Source: Syngnathus acus
Lineage: Eukaryota; Chordata; Actinopteri; Syngnathiformes; Syngnathidae
DNA: 64,000 nucleotides
Direction of reading: 5' to 3'
Assembly (NCBI RefSeq): GCF_901709675.1
Contig: NC_051089.1
Coordinates: 3,326,476 to 3,390,475, forward strand
Positions 47,901 through 60,345 of the stretch are shown here, piece after piece. The position numbers and the translations under genes are program-made. The notes below the pieces were generated by a model. That model had not been told where the DNA came from and ran no database searches. It was given only the letters and a program-made list of their open reading frames with translations. Each line of letters starts with the position of its first letter. Position 1 is the stretch's first letter.

Positions 47901-48944
47901 GATGTCAAAAGAGCGCGTTAGAGGCTGTGCGGATTCTAAATATACGGCAGAACAAAAGACACGCAAGCTAGCATGAAAGTCCATATTCAATATGAACGGA
48001 AGACATTTCACAGTGTGGTAAATGAAAGCTGAATTATCTTAAAGTACACCGAGGCTTTTATAGTGTTAGCTGCTTTTTATAAGCTCATCATTTAATTTCT
48101 GCAAATGTAGGCCATTTGTAGACTAACGCACACGTCCCCACAGGCCGACAAAGAAAGACTAATTAAAGCTAAGATACTCTACACGCTACACTTTCCTGTA
48201 TCTTATTTGCAATTGTCTTCTATGCTTTGTCTACCACTGAGCCAGTGATGTCGAGTCGTAATCAAAAAGAGCAGGACTGCAAATTAGATAGGTGCTCTGT
48301 TCTGTTTTGCTATTTGTAAGAAAGGTTCGTTCAAGTATATGCCTCCGCGTGCCTCGCTACTGAAATGATAAATGTCACCAGTGATGTTTGGTTGTGGGGT
48401 CTGGCATGGCGTGAGTGTTGTGAGTGGGTGGTAAGTGGTTGTGAAGAAAATGTGTGCATGGTGGGTTGTTTTGTGCCAATATCATGCCAGAGGTGCTTTT
48501 CCCATTCTGGCCATCCACAATCAGGAAAACCATAGATATATATAAAGACTAGATGGTTTATGAGCGCTGTGAGCCAATCTGAAGCAATGTCGCCACAAGG
48601 CAGCCATTTTGAGACAGAGCTGGTGCCGATCATTCATAAAATTACACTCAATGAAGCACGGGCTTTAAAAGACAGATTTTCGAATGGCTTTATTTTGTAA
48701 ACGTTATTGTCTTTCAAAAAAATTATGTACAGTTTGACTCATAGACACATTACAGCACAGCACACCAGAGCACTCCTCTGTTCCAAGATGGCCGACCAGA
48801 TAGCCTTAAGCCATTTAACCTGTAATTCCTTCTTCAGAATCGCCACGCCTCCCGCTCCACCCCTCTGCCCACCTCCACTCAAGCTGACGACAACTAACAC
48901 TGATGATCATGAAATTTTTCAAGAGCACATATTAACATGACAAT
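44976..48944. other. Long non-coding stretch, no gene seen
   Basis: Mostly unique. It contains an AT-rich patch (45825-45925), T runs (46169-46179, 46867-46879, 47326-47334) and a TG-rich patch (47515-47650) that explains the cysteine/valine-rich frames at 47287-47752. No recognisable exon. Confidence 0.5.
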
Positions 48945-48949
48945 TTTGT

Positions 48950-49046
48950 CATGCATCAAATGAGGAACTACCTGGTCATTTTGTGGCCCCCAGCAGCACT
49001 GACGGAAAATTATAGCCCTCCTCCCACATTGAAGTTGCCCACCCCT
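48950..49046 (-). mobile_element. hAT-like end fragment
   Basis: On the minus strand the sequence starts CAGGGGTGGGCAACTTCAAT and continues GGAGGAGGGCTATA and GGGGGCCACAAAATG, the typical outward end of Charlie-type non-autonomous hAT elements in vertebrates. No partner inverted repeat or target duplication could be found. Confidence 0.6.
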
Positions 49047-50951
49047 GCTTTCCTGCAAGTCGGTGGTTTCATTCAGTGATTGTCTAAACACTTTTGTTCA
49101 TTTTGTGTATTTTTAGAGCACACACACTCACACAGGCATATGACAAATAGTATGAGCTAGCTGCCTGAAGCGCTAACTTTTAAACAAATATATCAAATGT
49201 GGACACATTCTTTGGCCATTCCGCTGTGGGGCGGATTAGCGGGGGGAAATGGTGATGGAATTTAATACTGCCATTAATAAAAAAGAAAGTTTGTGGTAAT
49301 GAAGCCGCCTCAACAAACTTTTGAAGTCCTCCACAGAAGTAAAACAATACGCGGCGGCTGTTTGGATGATTTAGTGTCACTACCAATCAGAGTGAAAGCG
49401 CAGATCCATATAATAGATCTCCTCGTTATTACCACCGGGAGATACAGTCGGCGGCGGTGGCGGCAACGGCGGAGCTTCCAGCTGCGGCGCCAAAAAAAGC
49501 GCCTCATCACATCGGCGCCATTGCTCAATTGCATGTTTATCATCCATGACATTGGCAGAATGTTTCTTCCTGGGATTGGGCCTCATAAAAGGACCCATTT
49601 GCTAAAAGTTGAGCTGGGATTTTAGTCCATTAGCCAAATTACCAGAGATGAAACCCCCCACCCCCCACTCCACTCAAATTCGACATCTTCAATCTGCTAC
49701 ACAGTGTGAGAACTGAGAGGCGGGAAATTCCAAGTTGGAAGAGAAAGCGAGAAGACAGCCAGCTATTTTTTTTTTTATATTTCTATTGTGTTGTTAGCAT
49801 AAATAACTAGCAAGAGGGGTGATTACATTTATCGATACTTGTAGCACACTTCAAGCGGGTTTAAGCGCAGCACGGTTGTCTCTGGTGTGACAGCAGCCTT
49901 TGGCGATGAAGAAGTTGATGAGTTTGAGCCGGTGAATGAATCTCACGACCTTTGGGGAAATAACATGGGTGCAGATAATGTCACCGTGCTTCATAAAAGC
50001 CAAAGCAAGCACTGCCTGGTGCTTAATTGTCACGGCACAACTGAGAATGAGAAGAAGGCAAATATCATCATGATGATGTTGATAATGATAGTCAGGGGCG
50101 GAGGTAGACATTTCTTAGTTGGGTGAGAATTTTACTGAGAAGTATTACTTGGCTCATCAGGGTTCTGAAATCTTCCAGCATACTTGGAACCTTATAAGCG
50201 GAATAGAAAATGGCTGGATGGACTCTGAATGAATAGTTGTGCCAAATTACAACTCATTAATTTAGCAGCACAATGACTCCATTTTCGATGTTTTTAGCAC
50301 AGGAGGACGTTGCCTCTGACCCTTAATTTAAATAAGTTAATACACTGGCCTATTTGCCGAGACATATGGCGGATGTTTGAAGAGAGGGCTTCAGTATCTG
50401 CTCCATACAGTCGTCTCCGGGGAGAATTTGATTCCCTTTCATGTGTCATTCTCCAGGTGTCACTCTCCACCCCGTGTTATCATCGGCGCCGCCGCTGTGA
50501 CAGCTTCAAGCCCCTTCCTCCAGGAAAAATAAAAGCCAAACTCCAAAGCTGGGCTGAAAGCGTTTCCCAGGCAGACGTGAGTGACGTGTGCTTTATGTGC
50601 AGGCGCCGACTGACGTCCCATTGTAGCGTTTAATAAAAGGCCAAGTGTTAATTTGCTGTTATCCGTGGCTTAAACTTGGATTAGTTTTTTGAGGTGGTGT
50701 TAATGCTGATTGTAAATACCTGTCAGCGTAGTGTGACACCACAGAGGTCCAATATAAACACAAGCACGGCTTGTCGCTATGAGTTAATCATACAAAATGG
50801 CGGCCAAAACCACAGTTCCACCTCTATGATTTCTGTGCAGTCTCAACAGTTAGTATATTTTACAATATAATAGTAGAAAATTAATATATTAAAACTCTCA
50901 AAAGGGACACACTAGCATAGATTCAAATGTAACGCAATATCCAATTAATAT
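49047..50951. other. Non-coding stretch, no gene seen
   Basis: Unique sequence apart from a short repeat tail at 50190-50222. Frames at 49293-49625 and 50310-50633 (about 110 codons) are unrecognised. Confidence 0.5.
50190..50222 (+). repeat. Tail of a common fish interspersed repeat
   Basis: TTATAAGCGGAATAGAAAAT followed by GGCTGGATGG matches the GCGGTATAGAAAATGGATGG phrase found at the end of many teleost dispersed repeats. The body is not recognisable. Confidence 0.5.
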
Positions 50952-51127
50952 TACCGTAATTTTCGGACTATAAGTCGCACCGGAGTATAAGTCGCACCAG
51001 CCATAAAATGCCCAAAAAAGTGAAAAAAAAAACATATATATGTATATAAATCGCTCCTGAGTATAAGTCGCCCCCCCACCCAAACTATGAAAAAAAAAAC
51101 GCGACTTATAGTCCGAAAATTACGGTA
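50952..51127. mobile_element. Complete MITE, TACCGTAATTTTCGG ends
   Basis: A 176-bp element with perfect inverted ends: TACCGTAATTTTCGGACTAT plus AAGTCGC at the left and GCGACTTATAGTCCGAAAAT plus TACGGTA at the right. Internally, GAGTATAAGTCGC occurs twice. It is non-coding and belongs to the same family as 21624-21730. Confidence 0.9.
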
Positions 51128-54100
51128 CTAAAAAATATACTATACAGTCATGGAATGAAACATCAGTCCCACTGCATCAGTTATTTAGCACAGTGTAACG
51201 TTAGTGAGCGATTGCTAATTTGCAAATAATCAATTTAGTTGTCTTGTTTTATTTTAATAGAAAGATAATAATGTGCCCCATAGCACTAAAAGAGGTAGGA
51301 CAAATAAGATCCACCATTTATTTTGCCAAGCTCTCTAGATTTGTGGTATTATAATAAATGTATGGCTGATTACTGCCACCTACAGGACTGGAGTTGAATA
51401 ACAACAATTTCAAGTCCTCATCCACCCAACATCACAGCAACACACAAGTTGGCATTGTTCAATAGTAACCTCAAATTCGTCATTGTCTAATCTTTCAGCT
51501 GCTCGCCGCATAGCAACTACTGTTCACACAAAGCATCCCTTAAAGTTAGATTAGCAAATGTTCATCCCAAAGAAGCGCTATCTGCACCAACTTGTGAGCA
51601 ATGCTGACTTCAAAGACGTTAGCGTGTAAACAGAAGAAGGCAGCGGGATAAAGCCGGCCCGCTTCAAGTCATTATGACAGAATACAATGCTGTTAGCGCT
51701 TTGAGCGTTCCCGGCTCGTTCGTATGTAACGAGGGCTTCAGGTGATACACCAAAGAATGGGCGGAGGAGGATTTCCATAAATTTGGTTGGGATTTTGTTT
51801 GTCGGGATCGAATGAAGAATGTAAAGGAAGAGATTATGACAATCTCTGAGAGTTTCAAAGGGGGAAGGGGGGGTTCTTACTTCTATTTCTCTTCTCCCGC
51901 AAAAGGAGAGCTATAAGACGACAATGAGTTTTTTGAAAAAGTGTGAGAGATGCTTAAAAATAAGACAAATGAATCGTTAAAGTCATATGAGATGATGCAA
52001 TTTGAGCATGATGAGGATAAAAGGATAGGATAAAAGGATCAAATTCAGTCCAAGTCCAACTCATGTGTGTGGTTTTTCATGGCTAGCCGCTAACGACCGG
52101 CTGCTCTGTCTTATCGCCTCAAACGCCAAATAAGAGCCCGAGACAGAAGACAAATCAAAAGGTGGAATTGTTGTAAGGTTTTTCCAGGCGGCACCCAACC
52201 CAGAGACGTTGCTTCCACTTTTCTTCTTCCGTCTCCGCCTGTGTGCACCATGTCATCTTTAATCACCGTCACTGACATGTGGGAGCTTTTTCATTCTTAG
52301 CTCACACTTCTTGATGCACTCATCCCATTGCCTTGACACATGTGTATGCTTTTATTCTCTACATCATAAAGCAATCCGATCTAATGGTGTTCAAACCATT
52401 TTTCGCCTAAGACAATTAATAATTAGGGGAAAAAACAGTAACTGTAATTATCTCAGTTCGTTGATGCTATTCTTCAGAAAAATCCGACACCAGTCCACTT
52501 TCAAAACTGTCAGTGCCTCGTACGTTCGTCATTGTAATTAGTACGTCACAAATGAATGCAATCACTCGTCTCATTGGTTATTCATGATAACTGCCACCTT
52601 GCGAGATAGAAATCGATACTGGATCCAATCCAGGAAAGATTCTGAAATACGATGCCGACACGATTGCACACGACATCCGAATATCAAAGCGACGACTTGT
52701 CGTGCTCGTTATTTAATTGTTTTTAATCGTAACTACAACCCAGTAGACACAAGTAACATGACGAGAACTAAAACACGTTTAAAAATAGCCTGTGGTCGTT
52801 GGGGCTGACGGGCAGTCACCAATACGATTACCCCGAGTGTCAATACCAAAAAGGGGAGACGCGAGGAAGAGTCCCCACTGAGGTGGAAAATGAACATCTT
52901 TGACCTCATCAAGTCCGCGGAAGCGTCTCAGCTCACTAATTAAGATTGAGCAGAGGAAGCGAAGGCGGCCATCTTCTTGGAAATTAATCAAGCGCACTTC
53001 ACTTCACGCCGCTGCTCTTTTGTATTTATCCATGAGCTCGGTCAAGGCAGAAAAAGGAAGAGGGCAACACAATACAGTGAACTTTTGTTATTCACGGGGA
53101 TTGCTCTCTAAATGAATAACAAAAAAATTAAACCAAATAAATGATAACAAATAATCATTTTTTTCTCGCTAACAACCCAGATTAAATTTACGATTCCCTA
53201 ACGAACAAAATTAATTTCATTTTTGTTACTATTTTATAGTGAACTGGGCTTTGGCGCCCTCTTGTGGCACCTTAGGGCATTGGGGGGGAAAAAACAGTTG
53301 CAAGATTCTCAAGTCGGTCAATTTGCAAATGGTGAATGGGTAAGGTTTCCTTCTCGACAACAATGCTCACAAGTGTCACATCTGATTGCAACTATAATCT
53401 TTTCTACAACACACTCATTATTCCCAATTAAACATTCCGGCATCCATCATAAACGTTTGGTGAGCGTACTGGCGTTATTGGTGCCCATTAATACTGCATA
53501 TTCCCAGCCCATGAGAGAGCAATTTAATCCGGCAGCGGCAGCGGCGATGTTTAAATATTCCACAGCCAATTTGCGTGGCCCATTTTGATTTACAACGTAG
53601 TGAAACGCAGGCGAACATACTCGCACAGCCTCTTTGGGTTGTGCAATTAACTGGACAAATAGCTTGTCATCTCGGGCCAGCTCAAACCTCGCAACGCCGT
53701 TGTCACCTGAGCATAGGACTGGCCAATATGACCTGAAAATAAAAAGTTTTTTCTTTGAAAAAACAGATGTTTTCATGTTTGTAAACATTATTGTGATAAA
53801 GGTAACATTTTAAATAATTTCAATATTGAAATTAGCGTATTTAAAATAAAGTGGGGGTGTTTTCCCCTTGCTGTATTTAGTTCATTATACTAAACAAAAA
53901 ATTCTCCAGCAAATTATTTTCCCAGGATTATCTTGGATATTCAAAAGAAATATACATTTTGCTTGGCCTCTTGATATCGTTAAATCCTCTCACATTGCCA
54001 GTTACTTAGCGAGAATTAGTCACTAGTGGCCTTTTTTTTTAATAGTAATACTCACAAGAGCAGACATAATATTAGTAAAGACCTTTTTGTTGTTAGTGCA

Positions 54101-54999
54101 GTGATGACACATTTTGAATGACAGAAGCGTCCCTAAAAACCCTTTTTGCCTGACCAAATCGAGTTAATAAAAAAAAAAAAGAGATGCTCAACGTCAGCGG
54201 GGTACAACGATAATTCTCAACTGCTATAAGAGATGCCATCAGGCGTGCCACGGGAAATGACCCAATTGAAAAAATAAGCGCTCAGCCACTTACTCGCAAA
54301 AGGTATAATCAACTTGATGTCAGTCATACAAGAGAATAATAGCTTTGGGTTCAACTAAACAGGCATTTGTCTATCTGTCATGTTGTACGAGTTGGAAAAC
54401 ACAAATCGCGCAGGACCAGGGTCGGCCTTAATGGAGGTGAAACATGGCTCGGCCGGCGGGAGGAACCTTGAGGAAGGTGTCCTCCCTTCAATGCTGGAAT
54501 GAGAAATAGGGAATATCAGAGGCTGGCGAAAAATTACAGCTCCGGCGTCAGAGTCGGATGACAGCCAGTAACTGCAAAGCGCCCAAGGCAGCCGCCACTC
54601 GGTTTCCTTACCTTCGCCTCCGTGAAGGTCAGTCCGGCGACTGGCCTCCGAGCGTGGCCGCGGCCATGTTTACCTCTCTTTTTGGAAAGCCAATTACGTG
54701 GCGGAGGCGCACTGCCAATCAAAGACGCCAGCGCTGGTGGCGTTTGTGCCACTCACTTCGGTACCAGAGGTTACCAGGTGCCTTCTTTTTAATGGCCAAT
54801 TTGCTCCATGAATGTTCCAGAATTCCGAGCATACACGACAACTTGCGGACATTTTACACAAATAACTTGGAGTACAAATTGTTGTGGGACGGCGTGGTGG
54901 TGGAGTGGGATTGCATTCAATAGTTCCATTTAAAAATGTTGTTGTTTCTTATCTAATGCTTTGTAATGTCATGAGATGTTGAATGTTTGTTTTTTATTG
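51128..54999. other. Long non-coding stretch, no gene seen
   Basis: Unique sequence. A CTCF-like word (53250-53270) and GC-rich frames near 54534-54923 were noted; the latter have no recognisable domain. TTACTGCCACCTACAGG (51370) resembles an edge of old fish repeats. Confidence 0.5.
53250..53270 (-). promoter_or_regulatory. CTCF-like motif
   Basis: The minus strand reads GTGCCACAAGAGGGCGCCAA, a close match to the vertebrate CTCF core (CCAC-N-AGRGGGCGC). A related minus-strand word (ACGCTAGAGGGCGCCA) is at 6321-6340 and a plus-strand word (GGCCTCTGGGGGCAGTA) at 40361-40378. Occupancy is unknown. Confidence 0.35.
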
Positions 55000-55000
55000 G

Positions 55001-55162
55001 CTGTACACTTTAATCATCAAAATTGTTGAGATGTAAAATTGATTGATTAAAAAAATATTGTTTGCTTTAATCATTGAGCTAAAAAAATTATTGATTAAAA
55101 CAATTTGATAAAAAAATATATTTTTTACTGTCTACACTTTAATCATCAAAATTGTTGAGATA
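55001..55162. repeat. Direct repeat, period 129 bp, AT-rich
   Basis: TACACTTTAATCATCAAAAT followed by TGTTGAGAT occurs without change at 55004 and 55133. The filler contains further TTGATTAAAA and TTTAATCAT words, so the block may have grown from a short AT-rich unit. Confidence 0.85.
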
Positions 55163-58120
55163 AAAAAATGACACCCTATTTATCATGGAAAACAAATTAG
55201 TCCTGGATGTTCACGAACAAATTATTGAAGAATAATTAGTAGTTTATGAAAAGACGGAAATAAGGTTACATGATTTTAGGACATCAAAGATTACGAAAAG
55301 ACCTTCCTTGGCTTCCATAGCGGAATATTTCTGAAGTGCAGCCGTATTTTACAGCTTTGGGGAATTAGCAGCAAGCGCATACTAAATGGAATTTGTTGAC
55401 TATTATATTGCGCTGAATGCGGGGTGATTATAAACCTGTCTTCACTTATGTGAAAAATAGTGAGCAGCCGGCGCTAATGCCGGCTGATTTTTATTCCGGA
55501 ACCCCTCGAGGGCACGCCGGGTGATTTACGTGGGCTCATCGACGGCGCGTGTGATCATACAAGTATTTCGCCGTTGATGATGACAAACGAGCGCTCGCTG
55601 TCCTCGCCACTTACTTTGGCTTTTAGCTGACACCTAATGGCCTCGCTGTGACAGCCCTAAAAGACGATCATGGAAGAAGAATGTCCAGTCATCTTGGGTG
55701 TCACCTAAAGGCCGGGAGTTGGATATATACAAGACAAATATCCCCCTTGGCTGTCCTTGTTGCGCTCATCCATCCGCAGGGTGCCAGACAAACAGTGAAC
55801 GGCTGCCTATGATTTTTCATGTTGTTATTGAAGCCATTTTCTTCCCCAAAATGTGATAAACGAAACAAAAAGTTGTGTACTGAATGCGTGTAAATGTTGC
55901 ACTTCACAGAAGTGGACGGGAAGTCGGCCATTTTGGTTTGACGTAGCCATTTTGGTGCCAATTCCAGGAATTCGTGCTAAAGGCCGGACAGTCCCGGCGG
56001 GTGTTGTCGGTGCAAACCGGTCTTGCTCTACCTGCTCAAATCGAGGTCTCCCCCCCAGGGTGGAGCACAGTTGATCGTTTCCATCTGCTGCTCGGGCGTT
56101 CACTGATAAAAAGATACTGGACTATGTGCGCCAGGAAAAAAAAGCCGGACCTCATGAAATGCTCCGCTTTGGGTTTGCCTGCCCTGTACTTTGGCAGCGA
56201 CTCCAAGGTGGCTAACGAGGCGGGAGGCTAAGCGGGGACGGTCGGTGTCCATTCTTCACGCCGGCGTGCTTTATCCTCCTGCAGGTGCTCTTCAAGGCCT
56301 TAAAATAAACCGCAGTGAGGCGGTCTGGTAAATAATTAGAGCTGCGGCGCAGTGCTCAGGCTGGTTCGCCACTTAAATAGCGCTAGCCTCTCGCCCCCCC
56401 CCCCCCAGGGGGCTGCTGGGTGTCTTATCCATGCTCATGAAGCATTACGGGTAGAGGAAATGGTGGCGATGAGCCATCTGCTTTTACCACTTGCCACGTC
56501 TGCTCGTGTGCCAAAGGCACTTCTTCAGGTGACGGCTCCAACCAACGTCATTATTTTCCCACATGTTTAGCGACTATCGCGCTCTTAAATATTCATCCAA
56601 TAATCGCCAGGGTCTATGCGTAGTGGCGTTGCAGGTTCGGAGAAGGAGAGTGGGGTGAGGAAGAAGCTTCCATTGAGAATACGACACTTCAGTCTCATCA
56701 CATTAGATACGTATGATTATATAAATTAGGGATAAGACAAAATGGCTGCTTTGAAGCAAAATTGCTGACGTCCTTTTCAATTTCAGGCATGGGTCCCCAA
56801 CACTTTATGTATATTTATATCCTGGGGGGGAAAGGAAAACAAAAAATATAAATTTTATAAACCCCAAAAATTCTTCAGAAAATGCAGATTTTTTAGGGGT
56901 GGCAAATATGTCAAAAATATTCCCGGGAAAATCGGAAAATAAGTCAATTATCTGGCCAGGGAAAGCAGGGATCCAAGCATATTTACTTTATAGCCAATCC
57001 AAGCCATTTTTTCACAAAGTACTCAAAAGTACAAATGTATAGACTCAAGGTAGAGCAATCAATAAAAAAATTAATTCAGTAACAAAAACGTCAGTACGGT
57101 ACCCGAGTATTTGTACTTTCTTGCAACCGACTTTGGTGCAGACGGCTGAAGAAAAGGCTTTTACAGGAGCACCGGTGTGTTTTCATTTTAACGTGGCAGA
57201 CAGGCCACGGTGTCCTTGACACCGAGGAGATGGATGCAGCGCCGGTCAAAGGAAAGTCATTTATTTCCTTTGACCCGCTCGGTCAAGTGGATTGAAGCTG
57301 AGCCTTTTGATTTGCCTCCTACCCCCCTCGCAGAGTCCACGCCGTCACCGCAATTACTGCAAACAGAGAGGGTGATGGCTCTAAGATTTTGTCCCGATAA
57401 AGGAGTCAGGACTCTCTCTCTCCTGTTGACACCATTAAGCTATCAGTGAGAGTGGCGCAGGGGGGGAGGAGGGGCGAGAGGGGCTCCCCACCACTCAGGG
57501 GCTGTCAGTCAACGCTCACCGCTGCGTTCTTGTTTAAAAGCCGCGCAATTCCCGGCGGCCTCTTTGGGTCGGATCTCTCGGAGGCGCCACGGTCGCTGGG
57601 TGCCAGATTCGCTTACGATCTTATCGGGAAAGCCAAGTACGCTCGGGGAGAAGAGGGTGGAAAAGCGCTTAAGGGTTATTTGTCACTTGCCGCAAAAGCC
57701 GCAAGGAAGAAAAAAAATCCAAACGCCAAAGACCGACTTTTTTTTTATCAACAGACACGAAGGTGCGTTCGGTGTAGTCACCGGTTGGACTTTAATCCGG
57801 ATTCAACGTCAGGCGACGCAGCTAAATCTCTCCACGGCGCGATTTATCAAACAATAACAGATGCTTTGCAGATCAATTTGTGGTGCAGAGAGATTAATAT
57901 TGTGTTGTGACTCCAAGGTAGTGTCAACTGGGGGTATTGATATCAAACTTCCGCCCACATGCAAAAATGGAAACTCACAGTTCTCAGAATTAAGCCTCCC
58001 ATAGATTTTTGAGAATAATTATATTCGTTAATTCTAAAACAATGATGTTTTTTATTCTAATTTTTGCAAAATTATGGACATGCTTTGGCTAAGGGCCCAG
58101 CTTGCAAACATCAAAACCCA
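55163..58120. other. Non-coding stretch, no gene seen
   Basis: Mostly unique, with a 13-base C run (56394-56406) and a GC-rich segment at 57446-57700. A 154-codon frame (57446-57910) crosses that segment and is unrecognised; two other frames overlap it, which argues for composition rather than coding. Confidence 0.5.
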
Positions 58121-58226
58121 GAAAACAGGTGAGCCGCGACTGGTTGTGGCCTGATGCAATGTGATGTCATTTTCAGTCAACAGCAAGTGACAAAATGGCC
58201 GCCCCCCAAGAAGGATAAAAACAGGT
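58121..58226 (+). repeat. Unclassified dispersed repeat, copy C
   Basis: It contains GAAAACAGGTGAGCC, GTGATGTCATTTTCAGTCAA, GACAAAATGGCC and AAGGATAAAAACAGGTG, the fullest copy of the family in the window. Confidence 0.75.
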
Positions 58227-58725
58227 GTCAAATTGTCAAAACTACCAAACAACAAAAAAATCATCTCGAACTCTTTATTGATACTATATTGACGATCTAA
58301 ATCTTTCCACGATATGACGAGTCAAATATTAGCAGGTGTTTTGCAGACCCATTTTGTGTCGCTGAAAGGCGAACATTGTGTTGTGACTCCAGGGTTGGTG
58401 TCAACTGCACAATTTGATCCACTGCATAAATTCATGAAGAGGTGTCATTGGCGATTTAACTCTCGCATTTGTTTCAAACGGCAAAATACTGGTCTCATTC
58501 CACCCGAGATGACAGTTGAGGCAGGAGAGACGGCGGTAAAACAACACGTTCTAGGACAGCTGTCGCGCAGTCTGCCGCCCACCTCTGCCTTTCAGTCGCA
58601 GAATGGCACTTGTCAGCGTCACGCCGACTGAATGCCTTGAAATGAGTCGCGCCAGCCACTAACATTTCAACTCACAGAAGAAAACGTGGGCACGTTTAGA
58701 AACAAAATGTTGAAATCAAATGCGC

Positions 58726-59125
58726 GGTCTTATTGTCTGTTTTTGTTACAGTCAAAGACAATAACATCAATGACATCACAAAGTTGTCACGCTTCTCAAA
58801 AAAGTCATTGTGACTAAATGGTCTTATTGTCTGTTTTTTGTTACAGTCAAAGACAATAACATCAATAACATCACAAAGTTGTGACGCTTCTTAAAAAGTA
58901 ATTTTGTGAATAAATGGCCGTCACTTGAAGTGAAAACAAGTCAAATCCTCAAACAAAAAGATACAAGTTGAAAGTCTTCTCAAAAAGTTACATCGAAACT
59001 AAATGTTTTTCAAAAAGTAATTTTGTGAATAAATGGCCGTCACTTGTAATGAAAACAAAAGTAAAATCCTCAAACAAAAAGATACAAGTTGAAAATCTCA
59101 AAAAGTTACAATGAAACAAAATGGC
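58726..59125. repeat. Two adjacent two-copy tandem duplications (94 and 119 bp)
   Basis: GGTCTTATTGTCTGTTTTT starts at 58726 and 58820, and both copies run to AAAGTTGT(C/G)ACGCTTCT. AAAAAGTAATTTTGTGAATA starts at 58893 and 59012, and both run through ATGGCCGTCACTTG and AACAAAAAGATACAAGTTG. The end of one block overlaps the start of the other, suggesting stepwise slippage. Confidence 0.92.
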
Positions 59126-60267
59126 CGCCCCACTCCCTGACAATACGATTGGCTGTCTTTTTGCTTCAGTTCAACTTAAGAAACAATTTTCAACACGATT
59201 ACTTAGTTAGTTGGTATTCACAAACACGCTAACGACGCTAAGCACATGCGACACCTGTCTTTGCTTTGTGGCAGGAGACGAGCGGAATCTAGCGCCTGCC
59301 GCCAGCATTTTAATTAGCGTCGTCGCTAAATCGATGCCGGCTGATGAAGAAGACAAGGGGCGGTGACAAGGAGATGGGAATTGTTGGGGCGAGTGGGCAA
59401 ACACACACATAAATAAAATGCAACCAAACTAGTGAAGCTGAATTTGATTTAGTGTGAACTGAGACTAATTAACGCTTCAACGCTCTCCCGTTGATAATGG
59501 CGGCGTTGAGCAGGGAAAGGAGAGTGAGGGAAAAAAAGAGGCAATTTCCACCCCATTTCTCATTTGATTCTCAATCCAATTTTCTTTAAAAGAAGCACTT
59601 AACCACAACAAATTTGTGCTCCCCTGAAAAATAAATAAAACCGAAAACAAACAATAAGCAGGCATTAGTGTGACGGAGAAGTATAAAAAGCTCACTTTTG
59701 TGTGTGTGTGTAGTGCTGCTATAGCTAAACATAGATTATTTGTTATGGCAATCCAATTAATGCTTTCTGATTTAAGATTAAAACATAATTAGGCCTGATT
59801 ACTCGGCGGAGATAATTCAACAGAATTAAACTCATTGTCCCGACATTTTCATTTCCACCAATTGCCGGAAATCACTTACTTCCTACACGATGATGAGGAG
59901 GCTTAATGCCTTTTCATAAATACATAAATGCATGAAATACTTGTTTTCATCAAATTCACACAACCGTAATCCATTTGATTTAGCGCGAAGGCAAATACTT
60001 GATGAGGGATGACTTGAATGTCGCTAATGTGTAACTGATGTTGAGCCGACGGGAATGATACAAGTCTCGTTTTGAGGAATGAAGCGGAATGAAAGCAAGC
60101 GGATTGAGAGGAAATACTTAACTCGATGCTTATAGTTTTTCCACTTACGAGGTGAAGTTAGCTAAAGCGGGACACGTAGAGATTATCAGACTTGATTTGA
60201 GCATTTTTCCCTCATGTAAAGATTATTAGCGATTATCGAAAGATGTTAATAAAAACACCTGGGAACT
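59126..60267. other. Non-coding stretch, no gene seen
   Basis: Unique sequence. The segment at about 59740-59880 is AT-rich with many homeodomain-like words (CCAATTAATGC, AAGATTAAAAC, CATAATTAGG, AGATAATTC) and may be a conserved non-coding element. Confidence 0.5.
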
Positions 60268-60345
60268 CACCTGGTCAGGTGACCTACGTGGGTGCTGTGA
60301 TGTCATTTTCAGTGGACAGCAGGTGGCAGTAGAGGATGAAATGAT
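60268..60345 (+). repeat. Unclassified dispersed repeat, copy D (truncated)
   Basis: CTGTGATGTCATTTTCAGTG and GACAGCAGGTGGCA match the core of copies A-C, but the following CAAAATGGCC block is missing. Confidence 0.65.

Noticed and set aside
57446-57910. A 154-codon plus-strand frame in GC-rich DNA
   Set aside because: A second frame overlaps it on the same strand; there is no domain and no initiation context. More likely a composition effect.
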